Shown piece by piece: positions 12,501 to 22,524 of a DNA stretch of 64,000 nt. This stretch comes from Hofstenia miamia (taxonomy: Eukaryota > Xenacoelomorpha > Acoela): assembly GCA_004352715.1 (NCBI GenBank), contig SCFE01000076.1, positions 1,371,204 through 1,435,203 on the forward strand, in the 5' to 3' direction. The notes beneath the pieces are model-generated. The model saw nothing but the letters and a program-made list of their open reading frames with translations, was not told where the DNA came from and did no database searches. The first letter of the stretch is position 1. Each line of letters begins with the position of its first letter. The position numbers and the translations under genes were made by a program.

Positions 12501-13502
12501 GGTTAGAAAGGCATTATACCCTCTAGGAGACATTACCATTAATTGAAGGCATAAACTATTTCTGATTTCCCTGCATGGAGAATGTATTCAAATAACTAGT
12601 CATTAGTCATTGCTATAAAAATATATCAATATGTGCATGTTCTAGAATATTTTAATGATTTGAACAAACATTAAATAATTTTGTTGGTTGTATAAACAAC
12701 ATGGAAAAAAGATAATTTCACATTTCAAAACATAAAAACACATTGTTCTAGTTAACATGAGGGAAATTTTCAATATTTCTACATGCTAATGAGCTTTGTT
12801 AAACTTTTGCATATATTTCTAAGACACAAAATGTTCACCTAACACATCAATGCATAGCTTTAATGTAAATTAGATATATGAATGATTTTAATTGGCATTA
12901 CACCAGTCAATTTCTAACATGGTTTATTGGTTCAAATCCAGTCCATCCAAAGTATTCCTTATTTTTTAATGGTCTTCGCTAAAAAATTGATAATTTATAT
13001 AAAATTTATACAAGGAGAAAAATAAATCTAACAAGGAATATGTATTTATACTTTCTAAAATAAATATACATGCTAAATTTCAGCATAATACTTGGATTAC
13101 AACCAAAATATTTCAATGGTTTATTTTGACATCATTTTAAACCATACATCAGCTTGATGTGCAAATCATTTGAGAAGAAAAAAAACAATTTACATTTTAC
13201 AAAATAGTTTTTACCATAGGGCTGTACTTTGTATGAGTTGAATACACACTGCAAATTGTAAACTGCTCACCAATGGACAACTCATAAAGTGATATGTATT
13301 TTACATAACAAGTTCTTCTGAAACTGAATTAAGTTCACTGACTATAGCAAAACATAATAAATTTTCAGGAATCAATACATTACATGCAAAGGGTTACACA
13401 TCATTTTTTAAAATATGCTGCTGTTTTTCCTTTGTAAAATTCCATTTGTTTTGGTAATATTCAAATACAGAAAAATGAGAGATATTTCATTACAAGTGTA
13501 AT
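9501..13502. other. Non-coding AT-rich stretch, CpG-poor
   Basis: No convincing coding region in about 4 kb on either strand; the short open frames have no recognisable composition or motif. CpG is very rare. The 5' LTR of element A should lie here, but I could not define its borders or a primer-binding site. Positions 12730-13090 match 18930-19130 in the same orientation. Confidence 0.6.
12730..13090 (+). repeat. Dispersed non-coding repeat, copy 1
   Basis: Shares collinear blocks with 18930-19130: a stretch around ctaatgagctttgtt and another around acaaggaatatgtattta occur in both, in the same order and orientation. The second copy is shorter because internal bases are missing. Nature unknown; possibly an old LTR or a non-autonomous element. 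Confidence 0.55.
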
Positions 13503-13506
13503 ATAT

Positions 13507-13832
13507 TGTAGCATCCTCCACCTAGCTTATTATGCCGTGTCTGATTATTGATAATGAGTGCTTGGTAAATCGCAGGTGAGGTGTTACCAAATTGTTGAAC
13601 CATCAGACCATCCTCTATTATTAACTAGTTACATTAATCAAATAATTGAGTATTAACTATCACTGTTTAGGTGACAGAGCAATATAATGTTTCCTCTTCA
13701 GTTCTTCCATGGGCCACTGCCCGAAGCCGATCTCCACAACACAGCTCCTCTTCTTATACAACGATGGTTGAGTCCACAGCACCATCTCAGCTCAACTGGA
13801 ATTAATTATGTGTGCCTTACGTTAGCTTAGTG
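13507..13832 (+). repeat. LTR 5' part (TGTARCATCC family), cut by a gap
   Basis: Begins TGTAGCATCCTCCACC after the tetranucleotide atat (13503-13506) and matches the reverse complement of 1-314 and the first part of 36448-37593. Sequence ends at the N run exactly where the other incomplete copies also end, so this is a repeat that defeated assembly. The matching 3' part with the same atat duplicate is at 17938-18537. Confidence 0.85.
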
Positions 13833-14832
13833 NNNNNNNNNNNNNNNNNNNNNNNNNNNNNNNNNNNNNNNNNNNNNNNNNNNNNNNNNNNNNNNNNNNN
13901 NNNNNNNNNNNNNNNNNNNNNNNNNNNNNNNNNNNNNNNNNNNNNNNNNNNNNNNNNNNNNNNNNNNNNNNNNNNNNNNNNNNNNNNNNNNNNNNNNNNN
14001 NNNNNNNNNNNNNNNNNNNNNNNNNNNNNNNNNNNNNNNNNNNNNNNNNNNNNNNNNNNNNNNNNNNNNNNNNNNNNNNNNNNNNNNNNNNNNNNNNNNN
14101 NNNNNNNNNNNNNNNNNNNNNNNNNNNNNNNNNNNNNNNNNNNNNNNNNNNNNNNNNNNNNNNNNNNNNNNNNNNNNNNNNNNNNNNNNNNNNNNNNNNN
14201 NNNNNNNNNNNNNNNNNNNNNNNNNNNNNNNNNNNNNNNNNNNNNNNNNNNNNNNNNNNNNNNNNNNNNNNNNNNNNNNNNNNNNNNNNNNNNNNNNNNN
14301 NNNNNNNNNNNNNNNNNNNNNNNNNNNNNNNNNNNNNNNNNNNNNNNNNNNNNNNNNNNNNNNNNNNNNNNNNNNNNNNNNNNNNNNNNNNNNNNNNNNN
14401 NNNNNNNNNNNNNNNNNNNNNNNNNNNNNNNNNNNNNNNNNNNNNNNNNNNNNNNNNNNNNNNNNNNNNNNNNNNNNNNNNNNNNNNNNNNNNNNNNNNN
14501 NNNNNNNNNNNNNNNNNNNNNNNNNNNNNNNNNNNNNNNNNNNNNNNNNNNNNNNNNNNNNNNNNNNNNNNNNNNNNNNNNNNNNNNNNNNNNNNNNNNN
14601 NNNNNNNNNNNNNNNNNNNNNNNNNNNNNNNNNNNNNNNNNNNNNNNNNNNNNNNNNNNNNNNNNNNNNNNNNNNNNNNNNNNNNNNNNNNNNNNNNNNN
14701 NNNNNNNNNNNNNNNNNNNNNNNNNNNNNNNNNNNNNNNNNNNNNNNNNNNNNNNNNNNNNNNNNNNNNNNNNNNNNNNNNNNNNNNNNNNNNNNNNNNN
14801 NNNNNNNNNNNNNNNNNNNNNNNNNNNNNNNN
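13833..14832. other. Assembly gap (1000 N)
   Basis: Exactly 1000 N, a conventional length for a gap of unknown size. Open frames called across it have no biological meaning. Confidence 0.98.
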
Positions 14833-14920
14833 TTTTATTGGCGGGAGGGGATTAGAAAGGGTTTGGCGATGTAACGACCTTAATATGTATATATGTACAT
14901 TCGTTTTCTTTGTGATTTAG

Positions 14921-15067
14921 ATACATGATGAAGTACGAAGAGGGTGATGGGCCAATATACAGCTCGTTTCGAAATCGAAGTCATAATCAATACTATAAAT
15001 TTATAGCAATGCTCTTTGGAATTGTACTGATCGTTGTTTCTTATAGTTATTACAATTTATCCACAGC
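14921..15067 (+). CDS. Exon 1: GOLM-like Golgi membrane protein, N-terminus
   Basis: Coding starts at the ATG at 14925, preceded by a splice-acceptor-like tttag at 14920, so a 5' non-coding exon probably exists upstream. It encodes 47 codons plus two bases: a short hydrophilic N-terminus rich in R/N/S, then a single hydrophobic helix (FIAMLFGIVLIVVSYSYY), as in a type II membrane protein. The donor is gtatga at 15068. Phase 2 fits the acceptor at 16151. The layout of cytoplasmic tail, one helix and then a coiled coil matches the GOLM1/GOLM2 (CASC4) family of Golgi proteins. Family assignment is inference; the exon chain is well supported by phase and composition. Confidence 0.6.
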
Positions 15068-16150
15068 GTATGATTTTAATTCTTATTTAATATGCAGATA
15101 TATTTAGTAATATCTTTATTGAATAAAATTGTTCCACTGTGTTCAAAATTGCGTTTGTCATTTGTTGGATGTTTTGGCAAATTTATTTTTGTTGATCTTG
15201 TTGATGAAGTTTCTTTTAAAAATTATGATTTAATAGATGGTTAACGTCATTTCTAATTTTTAAGAAAGGGCGGGATTGCTTTATTTTCAATGTAGATTTC
15301 AGGTTTTATTTGGTTAATGCCCATAACACTTGGGGCTGTTTTTAAAACAACATCTAACTTTGAATTTTTGAATCAAATATTGTGTTTGATGCTTTTTAGT
15401 ATACTTTCTATACATGATTTGCATGCAGTTTTTGAAACGTTTTGCGGCATCCCTTATTTTCAGATGCCCAAGAAAAGTTGGACGTATATTTGCAGATTGT
15501 AATATTTGCTCTATTACACATTTTAGATATAAATTCTTGTATAGTGTAACTCCTACTAATATTTCTAATTTACAATTGATATGACCACTTTCAGCAGTTA
15601 AGATGTTTGCAGGTTTTAATAATAAATTATTTTTTGAAAATTTACTATTAAATAATTTTCTTTAGCATATTTGATGTTATTATTCAATACTTTTCCCTTC
15701 ATTATTGCGATTGGTCAAATAACATTCATTGCGTATTTGACAAACATTACATTCAAATTTCATTTAAAAATTATTATAGATTGTTTAATATAATTGTGAA
15801 AAGTTTTTACCAATAGTAGTCCATCATATATTCTCTATAGTATCCATTAATATATCATACTAACTGAAGTCACTGCATTCTAATTTCAGAAATCTTCCTT
15901 GGCTATTTGGCCGACATCATCTTACGAATTCACTTGATGTCAGAAGTATTATTGTTCATTTTGATTTTACCAATACTTCAGAATCAACTACTTACTAATT
16001 ATTTTCTAAAGATTACCTAAATCAGTATATAGTTAAGCATCTTTTTCGTATTAGCTATTTTTCGCATTAGTTTCTAGTCTATACCAATCTATTTTTTCAA
16101 TACAGTGTCTCGAAATTTTGGATAGCGTTTTCTGCAATTTGTTTCTTTAG
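15068..16150 (+). other. Intron 1 of the GOLM-like gene
   Basis: Runs from gtatga to tttctttag. AT-rich with normal CpG frequency; I see no repeat or second gene in it. Confidence 0.5.
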
Positions 16151-16271
16151 ATCTTCCCTCAAAGAGAAATCACTTTATGGCGCTCGTTTAGCTGTTGACA
16201 ATTTAATGGCGTCTGAAAACAAACTTAAAGAATCCTTAATGGACTTGCAACGCAAAATTTCTCAATTGAAG
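16151..16271 (+). CDS. Exon 2: GOLM-like protein, coiled coil
   Basis: One base completes the split codon from exon 1, then 40 codons end in phase 0 at the donor gtatgc. The translation (SSLKEKSLYGARLAVDNLMA and on) is rich in L, K, E, S with heptad-spaced hydrophobics, as expected for the luminal coiled coil directly after the membrane helix. Acceptor tttctttag has a good pyrimidine tract. The next exon in phase is at 54183, giving an intron of nominally 37.9 kb. Confidence 0.62.
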
Positions 16272-16644
16272 GTATGCTTTATACATCGTTCGTAATTTAT
16301 TTAAAGTGTAAATTACTTAATTTTAAGTTCCCTTTTTTTATTACGTTGACCATACTGTCAATACTCGCAGATCAATACGGTTCTGTAAATTGTCAGTTGA
16401 AATGATCTAATCCTATTATTAGTTCGAAAATCTTCTAATGTCATAAGAGTAGTGGCTTCTAAATGTACATGGAGTGGCGTCGTTTCGTTATTGGCTCAAG
16501 CGGCTCGGTCACACTAGAAATTCTTGCAGAAATATATTTAAAACTAATTATTTGAAGAGAAAACAAATGTCCAAATTTGCATTGATTGTATTTAAATATT
16601 AATTTTAATATATAAAGTTATATGTGAATATACAAAGTGTTATG

Positions 16645-16741
16645 AACGTCTCAAGCTCGATATCTATCTAAAGAAACGACTGAGTTGGAACGCAGCATAC
16701 TTAAAGTAGAGAAAGATCTTTCTACTGACGTAGATGTAGCT
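16645..16741 (-). pseudogene. C-terminal end of a hAT transposase (split copy)
   Basis: The minus strand reads T-S-V-E-R-S-F-S-T-L-S-M-L-R, the hallmark C-terminal dimerisation motif of hAT transposases, and stops about 20 codons later. The N-terminal remainder is at 52587-53533 on the same strand. The two halves share the 8-bp sequence atgtagct, and removing one copy leaves the frame continuous, apart from an existing TGA just before the join. So a second transposon (ends at 16742 and 52578) split this transposase. Confidence 0.8.
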
Positions 16742-16830
16742 CATAGATGTAAACCGGTCGGAAAATTGTCGACCCGGCCGGTACCAGTGCCAACCGAAAC
16801 CGGTTGACCGGTAAAACATTTTTCTAAGTC
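16734..16830 (+). mobile_element. Left end of nested hAT transposon with 8-bp TSD
   Basis: Target duplication atgtagct at 16734-16741, then the terminal repeat starting CATAGATGTAAACCGG at 16742. The opposite end at 52578, reverse-complemented, starts CATAGGGGTAAACCGG (14 of 16 identical), followed outside by the same atgtagct. An 8-bp duplication plus inverted ends rich in ACCGG are typical of hAT elements. No transposase of its own is seen; the nominal 36 kb between the ends contains other repeats and gaps. Confidence 0.82.
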
Positions 16831-16854
16831 CAGTTAAATATATACATGAAAAAT

Positions 16855-16856
16855 AC

Positions 16857-16893
<37 letters not shown>

Positions 16894-16910
16894 ATATATA
16901 TATATATAAT
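16855..16910. repeat. (TA)n microsatellite
   Basis: Alternating TA with a few TATG interruptions. It is followed by about 28 bases (16910-16937) nearly identical to 49878-49906, which also follow a (TA)n tract. The contig ends there. Confidence 0.9.
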
Positions 16911-16937
16911 GTTTATATGTATACATAATGAGATTGA

Positions 16938-17937
16938 NNNNNNNNNNNNNNNNNNNNNNNNNNNNNNNNNNNNNNNNNNNNNNNNNNNNNNNNNNNNNNN
17001 NNNNNNNNNNNNNNNNNNNNNNNNNNNNNNNNNNNNNNNNNNNNNNNNNNNNNNNNNNNNNNNNNNNNNNNNNNNNNNNNNNNNNNNNNNNNNNNNNNNN
17101 NNNNNNNNNNNNNNNNNNNNNNNNNNNNNNNNNNNNNNNNNNNNNNNNNNNNNNNNNNNNNNNNNNNNNNNNNNNNNNNNNNNNNNNNNNNNNNNNNNNN
17201 NNNNNNNNNNNNNNNNNNNNNNNNNNNNNNNNNNNNNNNNNNNNNNNNNNNNNNNNNNNNNNNNNNNNNNNNNNNNNNNNNNNNNNNNNNNNNNNNNNNN
17301 NNNNNNNNNNNNNNNNNNNNNNNNNNNNNNNNNNNNNNNNNNNNNNNNNNNNNNNNNNNNNNNNNNNNNNNNNNNNNNNNNNNNNNNNNNNNNNNNNNNN
17401 NNNNNNNNNNNNNNNNNNNNNNNNNNNNNNNNNNNNNNNNNNNNNNNNNNNNNNNNNNNNNNNNNNNNNNNNNNNNNNNNNNNNNNNNNNNNNNNNNNNN
17501 NNNNNNNNNNNNNNNNNNNNNNNNNNNNNNNNNNNNNNNNNNNNNNNNNNNNNNNNNNNNNNNNNNNNNNNNNNNNNNNNNNNNNNNNNNNNNNNNNNNN
17601 NNNNNNNNNNNNNNNNNNNNNNNNNNNNNNNNNNNNNNNNNNNNNNNNNNNNNNNNNNNNNNNNNNNNNNNNNNNNNNNNNNNNNNNNNNNNNNNNNNNN
17701 NNNNNNNNNNNNNNNNNNNNNNNNNNNNNNNNNNNNNNNNNNNNNNNNNNNNNNNNNNNNNNNNNNNNNNNNNNNNNNNNNNNNNNNNNNNNNNNNNNNN
17801 NNNNNNNNNNNNNNNNNNNNNNNNNNNNNNNNNNNNNNNNNNNNNNNNNNNNNNNNNNNNNNNNNNNNNNNNNNNNNNNNNNNNNNNNNNNNNNNNNNNN
17901 NNNNNNNNNNNNNNNNNNNNNNNNNNNNNNNNNNNNN
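16938..17937. other. Assembly gap (1000 N)
   Basis: Exactly 1000 N. With the gap at 13833 it isolates the contig 14833-16937, whose position relative to its neighbours is therefore uncertain. Confidence 0.98.
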
Positions 17938-18537
17938 CGAGTTTCCTACATTTAAGAATATATAAATATCCCTAAGTGTCGACTATCCAGTCGTTTCAAG
18001 CACTGATTATTTTCATACATGTATTGATCGATAGTCAGACTAGGCAAGAATCGAAAAACTCCTAACCGTAACATAGGTGCACTTTCGTGATTGGCACAAA
18101 GACCCTAGAATCGATCCCGTGATGGATTCCAGCCACTACTAAACACAACTTGCCTAGCTGCACATTTATTTAAATAATCAAACCAGATAAAGTAGAAATG
18201 AAAATTAAATAAACTCTGAAGAATTTATTGTTCATCAAAATTATGGTTGAATCAAAGCTATTTATAAAATTTCTACAAAAAGTACCTGCCGATTTTAAAA
18301 TTCAAATGATTCGTCTGCCAATATGGCTGTTCATACGTAAGCATTAGTTTGCTCAATTTAATTTGTCAATTACCTCTTGATCAGCTAACAAGTTTTCTCA
18401 TTTTGAACAATATTAAATCTTAGTTGCATTGTACAAAAATAAACTAAAGTTCATTAACTAAATTTTTTACAATTAATTTCAATTGATAATCATTCGACGT
18501 TATTCAGCTTTTAGTTGCCTTTTTGGATGATGCTACA
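17938..18537 (+). repeat. LTR 3' part (TGTARCATCC family)
   Basis: Aligns with about 36990-37593 of the complete solo LTR and ends GGATGATGCTACA at 18537, followed by atat (18538-18541). The same tetranucleotide precedes the 5' LTR part at 13507. The simplest reading is one solo LTR whose middle of about 220 bp was not assembled. An AATAAA-type signal lies near 18208. Confidence 0.85.
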
Positions 18538-18541
18538 ATAT

Positions 18542-19640
18542 GATAAAAACAAACACTTTTTTGGAAAAAGTAAAATATGGGTTATGCATAAAGACAAGGT
18601 AACATTACAAATGTGTGATATCAAAACTTACATGATAAAGGCAATTTCATTTTTCTGAAAAATTATACATGTGATCTTGCTAGTAGGATTTATACATATA
18701 CATGGCACTTTCATTAATAATATATTTAATGACATTGATCACATACAAGTTCTATATAATTTGTAAAAATGTAACCCATTCTGCTTAATATGAGTCTTCA
18801 TGACTCCCTTGCTATGTGTTATAAAGCATTGAAATCTCTGACATACAAAGAGAATTTCACATTTTGAAGCATAAAAATGCTTTACCATAGTAAATAAGAA
18901 GGTATCCTCTGCAATTAATCTTCCCACAAAGATTTATTTTTGCATTAAAAGCACGCCATTCTAGTTAAAATGACGGAATTTTCAGCTTTTCTGTCTACTA
19001 ATGAGCTTTGTTGAAATTATACATATGTTTCCAAGATTAAAGTAATGTTTTAATGTAAATAGAAGCATGTAAAAATAAATCTGACAAGGAATATGTATTT
19101 ACACCCTCTAAAATAAAATGCACAAAAAAATTTTATATAAAATTATGTATTTTAAAGATTCTTGTATTTTTCTTAAGACAAATATACCTTCACATTTTAA
19201 AATATCAATCAATTTGCATACAAAGCAACTAATTTATTAACAATACTTAGGAAATTTTTTGCAAATAGGCTAATTTGTTAAGACAGTTATTATACACTTA
19301 TGTAAACTTTGCATATACATGACCAAATATTATTCCAAATACTATGATACATCATAGACTTGACTTGATTCCATACAACCACCCATTAATAATGAGATAT
19401 AATGTTAGTATACATTATTCATTAAGATTGGTAGCATATATAACAAATCCTCAAACACATGTAAATTCTAAAATTATTCATAGATTGATTATATAATGCA
19501 AAAATAACTGCACCCCATAACCACGCCCCCTCTTATATTATTTATGAATTAACATAGAGTTATGACTCATCAATTAGCACCTATCAATCAATCTTAACAA
19601 ATGTGAATGAATGCTTTTTTGTTGAAATTGCTTTGCAATT
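18542..19640. other. Non-coding AT-rich stretch
   Basis: No supported gene. Contains the second copy of a dispersed repeat (about 18930-19130, matching 12730-13090). CpG-poor. Confidence 0.6.
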
Positions 19641-19649
19641 CCATCAAAA

Positions 19650-19839
19650 ATTTTTTTGGAATCTCTCATGAAAAAAGTGTCCCAATGTAACCTCCTCTAT
19701 CTGTTACCTTACTACTGGCCTCATCCATTGCATCATGGGTAACATAATTATCAGACATATGTTTGGGTGAATGAATATCATCTCAACTTGTAGAAGAATT
19801 TTTTAATTCATTTCTTAGCTCCTGGATCTGGAACTCTAA
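19650..19839 (-). pseudogene. Gag fragment D, downstream part
   Basis: The minus strand continues the coiled-coil reading frame of 21610-21182 (LEFQIQELRNELKNSS and on). A solo LTR inserted between the two halves, and the frame is restored if the LTR and one ctaa copy are ignored. About 45 bases here (19688-19735) match 9395-9440 in inverted orientation. Confidence 0.55.
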
Positions 19840-21181
19840 TGTAACATCCTCCACCTAGCTTGTTACACCGTGTCTAATCACTGTTAAGGGATGCTTAGTA
19901 AACTGCGGGTGAGGTGTTACCCATTTGTTGATCCATCAAACTTTTCGTTCTTATTAACTAGTTATGTTAATTAAGTACTTGGGTATTAACCATCACTGTT
20001 TAGGTGACTGGGCAGTATGATGTTTCCTCTTCAGTTGTTCCATGGGCTCCTGCCCGAAGCCGATCTCCACAACACAGCTCCTCCTCTTCTGCAANNNNNN
20101 NNNNNNNNNNNNNNNNNNNNNNNNNNNNNNNNNNNNNNNNNNNNNNNNNNNNNNNNNNNNNNNNNNNNNNNNNNNNNNNNNNNNNNNNNNNNNNNNNNNN
20201 NNNNNNNNNNNNNNNNNNNNNNNNNNNNNNNNNNNNNNNNNNNNNNNNNNNNNNNNNNNNNNNNNNNNNNNNNNNNNNNNNNNNNNNNNNNNNNNNNNNN
20301 NNNNNNNNNNNNNNNNNNNNNNNNNNNNNNNNNNNNNNNNNNNNNNNNNNNNNNNNNNNNNNNNNNNNNNNNNNNNNNNNNNNNNNNNNNNNNNNNNNNN
20401 NNNNNNNNNNNNNNNNNNNNNNNNNNNNNNNNNNNNNNNNNNNNNNNNNNNNNNNNNNNNNNNNNNNNNNNNNNNNNNNNNNNNNNNNNNNNNNNNNNNN
20501 NNNNNNNNNNNNNNNNNNNNNNNNNNNNNNNNNNNNNNNNNNNNNNNNNNNNNNNNNNNNNNNNNNNNNNNNNNNNNNNNNNNNNNNNNNNNNNNNNNNN
20601 NNNNNNNNNNNNNNNNNNNNNNNNNNNNNNNNNNNNNNNNNNNNNNNNNNNNNNNNNNNNNNNNNNNNNNNNNNNNNNNNNNNNNNNNNNNNNNNNNNNN
20701 NNNNNNNNNNNNNNNNNNNNNNNNNNNNNNNNNNNNNNNNNNNNNNNNNNNNNNNNNNNNNNNNNNNNNNNNNNNNNNNNNNNNNNNNNNNNNNNNNNNN
20801 NNNNNNNNNNNNNNNNNNNNNNNNNNNNNNNNNNNNNNNNNNNNNNNNNNNNNNNNNNNNNNNNNNNNNNNNNNNNNNNNNNNNNNNNNNNNNNNNNNNN
20901 NNNNNNNNNNNNNNNNNNNNNNNNNNNNNNNNNNNNNNNNNNNNNNNNNNNNNNNNNNNNNNNNNNNNNNNNNNNNNNNNNNNNNNNNNNNNNNNNNNNN
21001 NNNNNNNNNNNNNNNNNNNNNNNNNNNNNNNNNNNNTTTTCTTATTTTGACCAATATTAAATCTTAGTTGCATTTTACAAAAATAAACTAAAGTTCATTA
21101 ACTAAATTTTTTACAATTAATTTCAATTGATAATCATTCGACGTTATTCAGCTTTTAGTTGCCTTTTTGGATGATGCTACA
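19840..21181 (+). repeat. Solo LTR with 4-bp TSD (contains a gap)
   Basis: Starts TGTAACATCCTCC at 19840 and ends GATGCTACA at 21181, flanked on both sides by ctaa (19836-19839 and 21182-21185). Positions 20095-21036 are N, so the stated length is only an estimate; the complete copy at 36448 is 1146 bp. No internal element sequence accompanies it, so it is a solo LTR left by recombination. It sits inside gag fragment D. Confidence 0.88.
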
Positions 21182-21610
21182 CTAAAGCAAAAGTAGATTC
21201 CAACAATTGTCTTTCCATCTGTTGATAAGCCACATGTTGAGTGTTGAGCTCTGCTTGGAGGTACTCAATGTGGTGTTCACTTTCCATTCACATTGCAACC
21301 TGCCTAGATAAGGCATCTTTCAAGTGTTCAATTTCCATTTGATGGGTATCTAAATGTGGGGTAGGTTGACTAAACTCACTGTATGGATGAACTGGAATTG
21401 GTGGAGCATTCCAACTTGGCTAGGATTACTGTAAGGAATAGTTGAAGCATTCTGATCACTTTTATCACTTCTCTGTAACACTTGCATGGGAGAATTAGGT
21501 AATGATAAATTAAACAAAGTCTGAGCTACCACCACTTGTACAGGGGACACACTGAGGGGGAGGATTCCCAAAATGAGGAGAATAAATAACTGTACAATTA
21601 GAAGCCATCA
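21182..21610 (-). pseudogene. Gag fragment D, N-terminal part
   Basis: On the minus strand a start M-A-S-N near 21607 opens a decayed gag N-terminus: a P/V-rich region (21571-21350 open) and then a coiled coil (HQMEIEHLKDALSRQVAM and on). The frame shifts and stops in places. The layout resembles the N-terminus of element B gag (33018-32593). It lies just beyond the 3' LTR of element B. Confidence 0.5.
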
Positions 21611-21618
21611 ACAAATAA

Positions 21619-22509
21619 TGTAGAATCATGGGGTGCGTCTAGCAGCTCAAGCAGTATGAAGGTTGCAGAAGATTTCCATCACTGAGAGCAACCCATGCTC
21701 TAACAAAACAAATGAAGATCAGTAGTTCACCAATTTCATTGTAGAAAAAAGTAATTCCAAGACGGCATTTAAAGTAGTGACCAATTCACACTGCATCTCA
21801 CTGTAGCCAAGTCATTAGAATTCATCCTTACAATCCAAGAGGCTAATCATGTGTCTCAAGTTGTAATTTCTAGCTCAATAAAACCAATTTAACTCAGTGT
21901 TTATCTCTTCAGCTCATGTAATAAAGATATTAAATAAAGTGTAATTACCATGTATTCATGTATGCCAATAGCATAGTATATTCACATTGTGTGATAGTTT
22001 GTGCATGTTTGATTGATAGATGTAGTAGTTGTTTTATTTCCTATGCCTATACATAGCCTAAAGTGAGCACAATATGGGCTCACATCTGTCATGGAGCAAG
22101 TTAGCAGCCCAGGCACAGCAGAGTTCCTCCCACATTATCACTGGATCTTACAATTGCATTATTATAAAATTCATACCAAAGCTTAAAAGGTTAGTAGATA
22201 ATAAAATAATGAAAGAGCAAATGTTATCCAGTGAGAATGAAATTTATTTGATGTTTGATAACATTGAGTTCCCTATTTATTACAAGAGAAGGCAAATATT
22301 TACCATTTTACAAAAGTTAGCTTGTTTCCCTCACAAATTAAATGAGCAATTACACATAATCTATAGCTTGAGGGGACAATTACTAGATTTGAAACTTAAG
22401 TTCAAAAAGATCACAAATTAATAAAATCACTAAAGTAAATAGCACCAAATTAATTGGAGAGTGCCTAAAATAGAACAAAAAATAAGCAAAGGCCCTGAGT
22501 GATTCTACA
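21619..22509 (-). repeat. 3' LTR of element B
   Basis: About 890 bp, minus strand, starting TGTAGAATCACTCAGGGCC at 22509 and ending CTACA at 21619. It is nearly identical along its length to 33385-34270. The outer flank is ataa, whereas the outer flank of the other LTR is cgcc, so no matching target duplication remains. Confidence 0.85.
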
Positions 22510-22518
22510 GCCCCCATT
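22510..22518 (-). promoter_or_regulatory. Polypurine tract of element B
   Basis: The minus strand reads AATGGGGGC immediately before the TG of the 3' LTR. This is the expected place and composition for the primer of plus-strand DNA synthesis. Confidence 0.6.
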
Positions 22519-22524
22519 GCACAG

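Noticed and set aside
12925-12965. B-box-like ggttcaaatcc, possible tRNA or SINE promoter
   Set aside because: No fitting A box, no cloverleaf and no CCA-proximal stem found; probably chance in AT-rich DNA.
13812-14855. Long open frames spanning runs of N (also 16846-17965 and 19993-21073)
   Set aside because: They are open only because N has no stop codons; there is no coding evidence at the ends.
16645-16755. Additional plus-strand coiled-coil exon of the GOLM-like gene
   Set aside because: The plus frame looks coiled-coil-like, but its phase does not fit exon 2, its acceptor is poor, and the minus strand gives the hAT dimerisation motif with a confirmed partner half.
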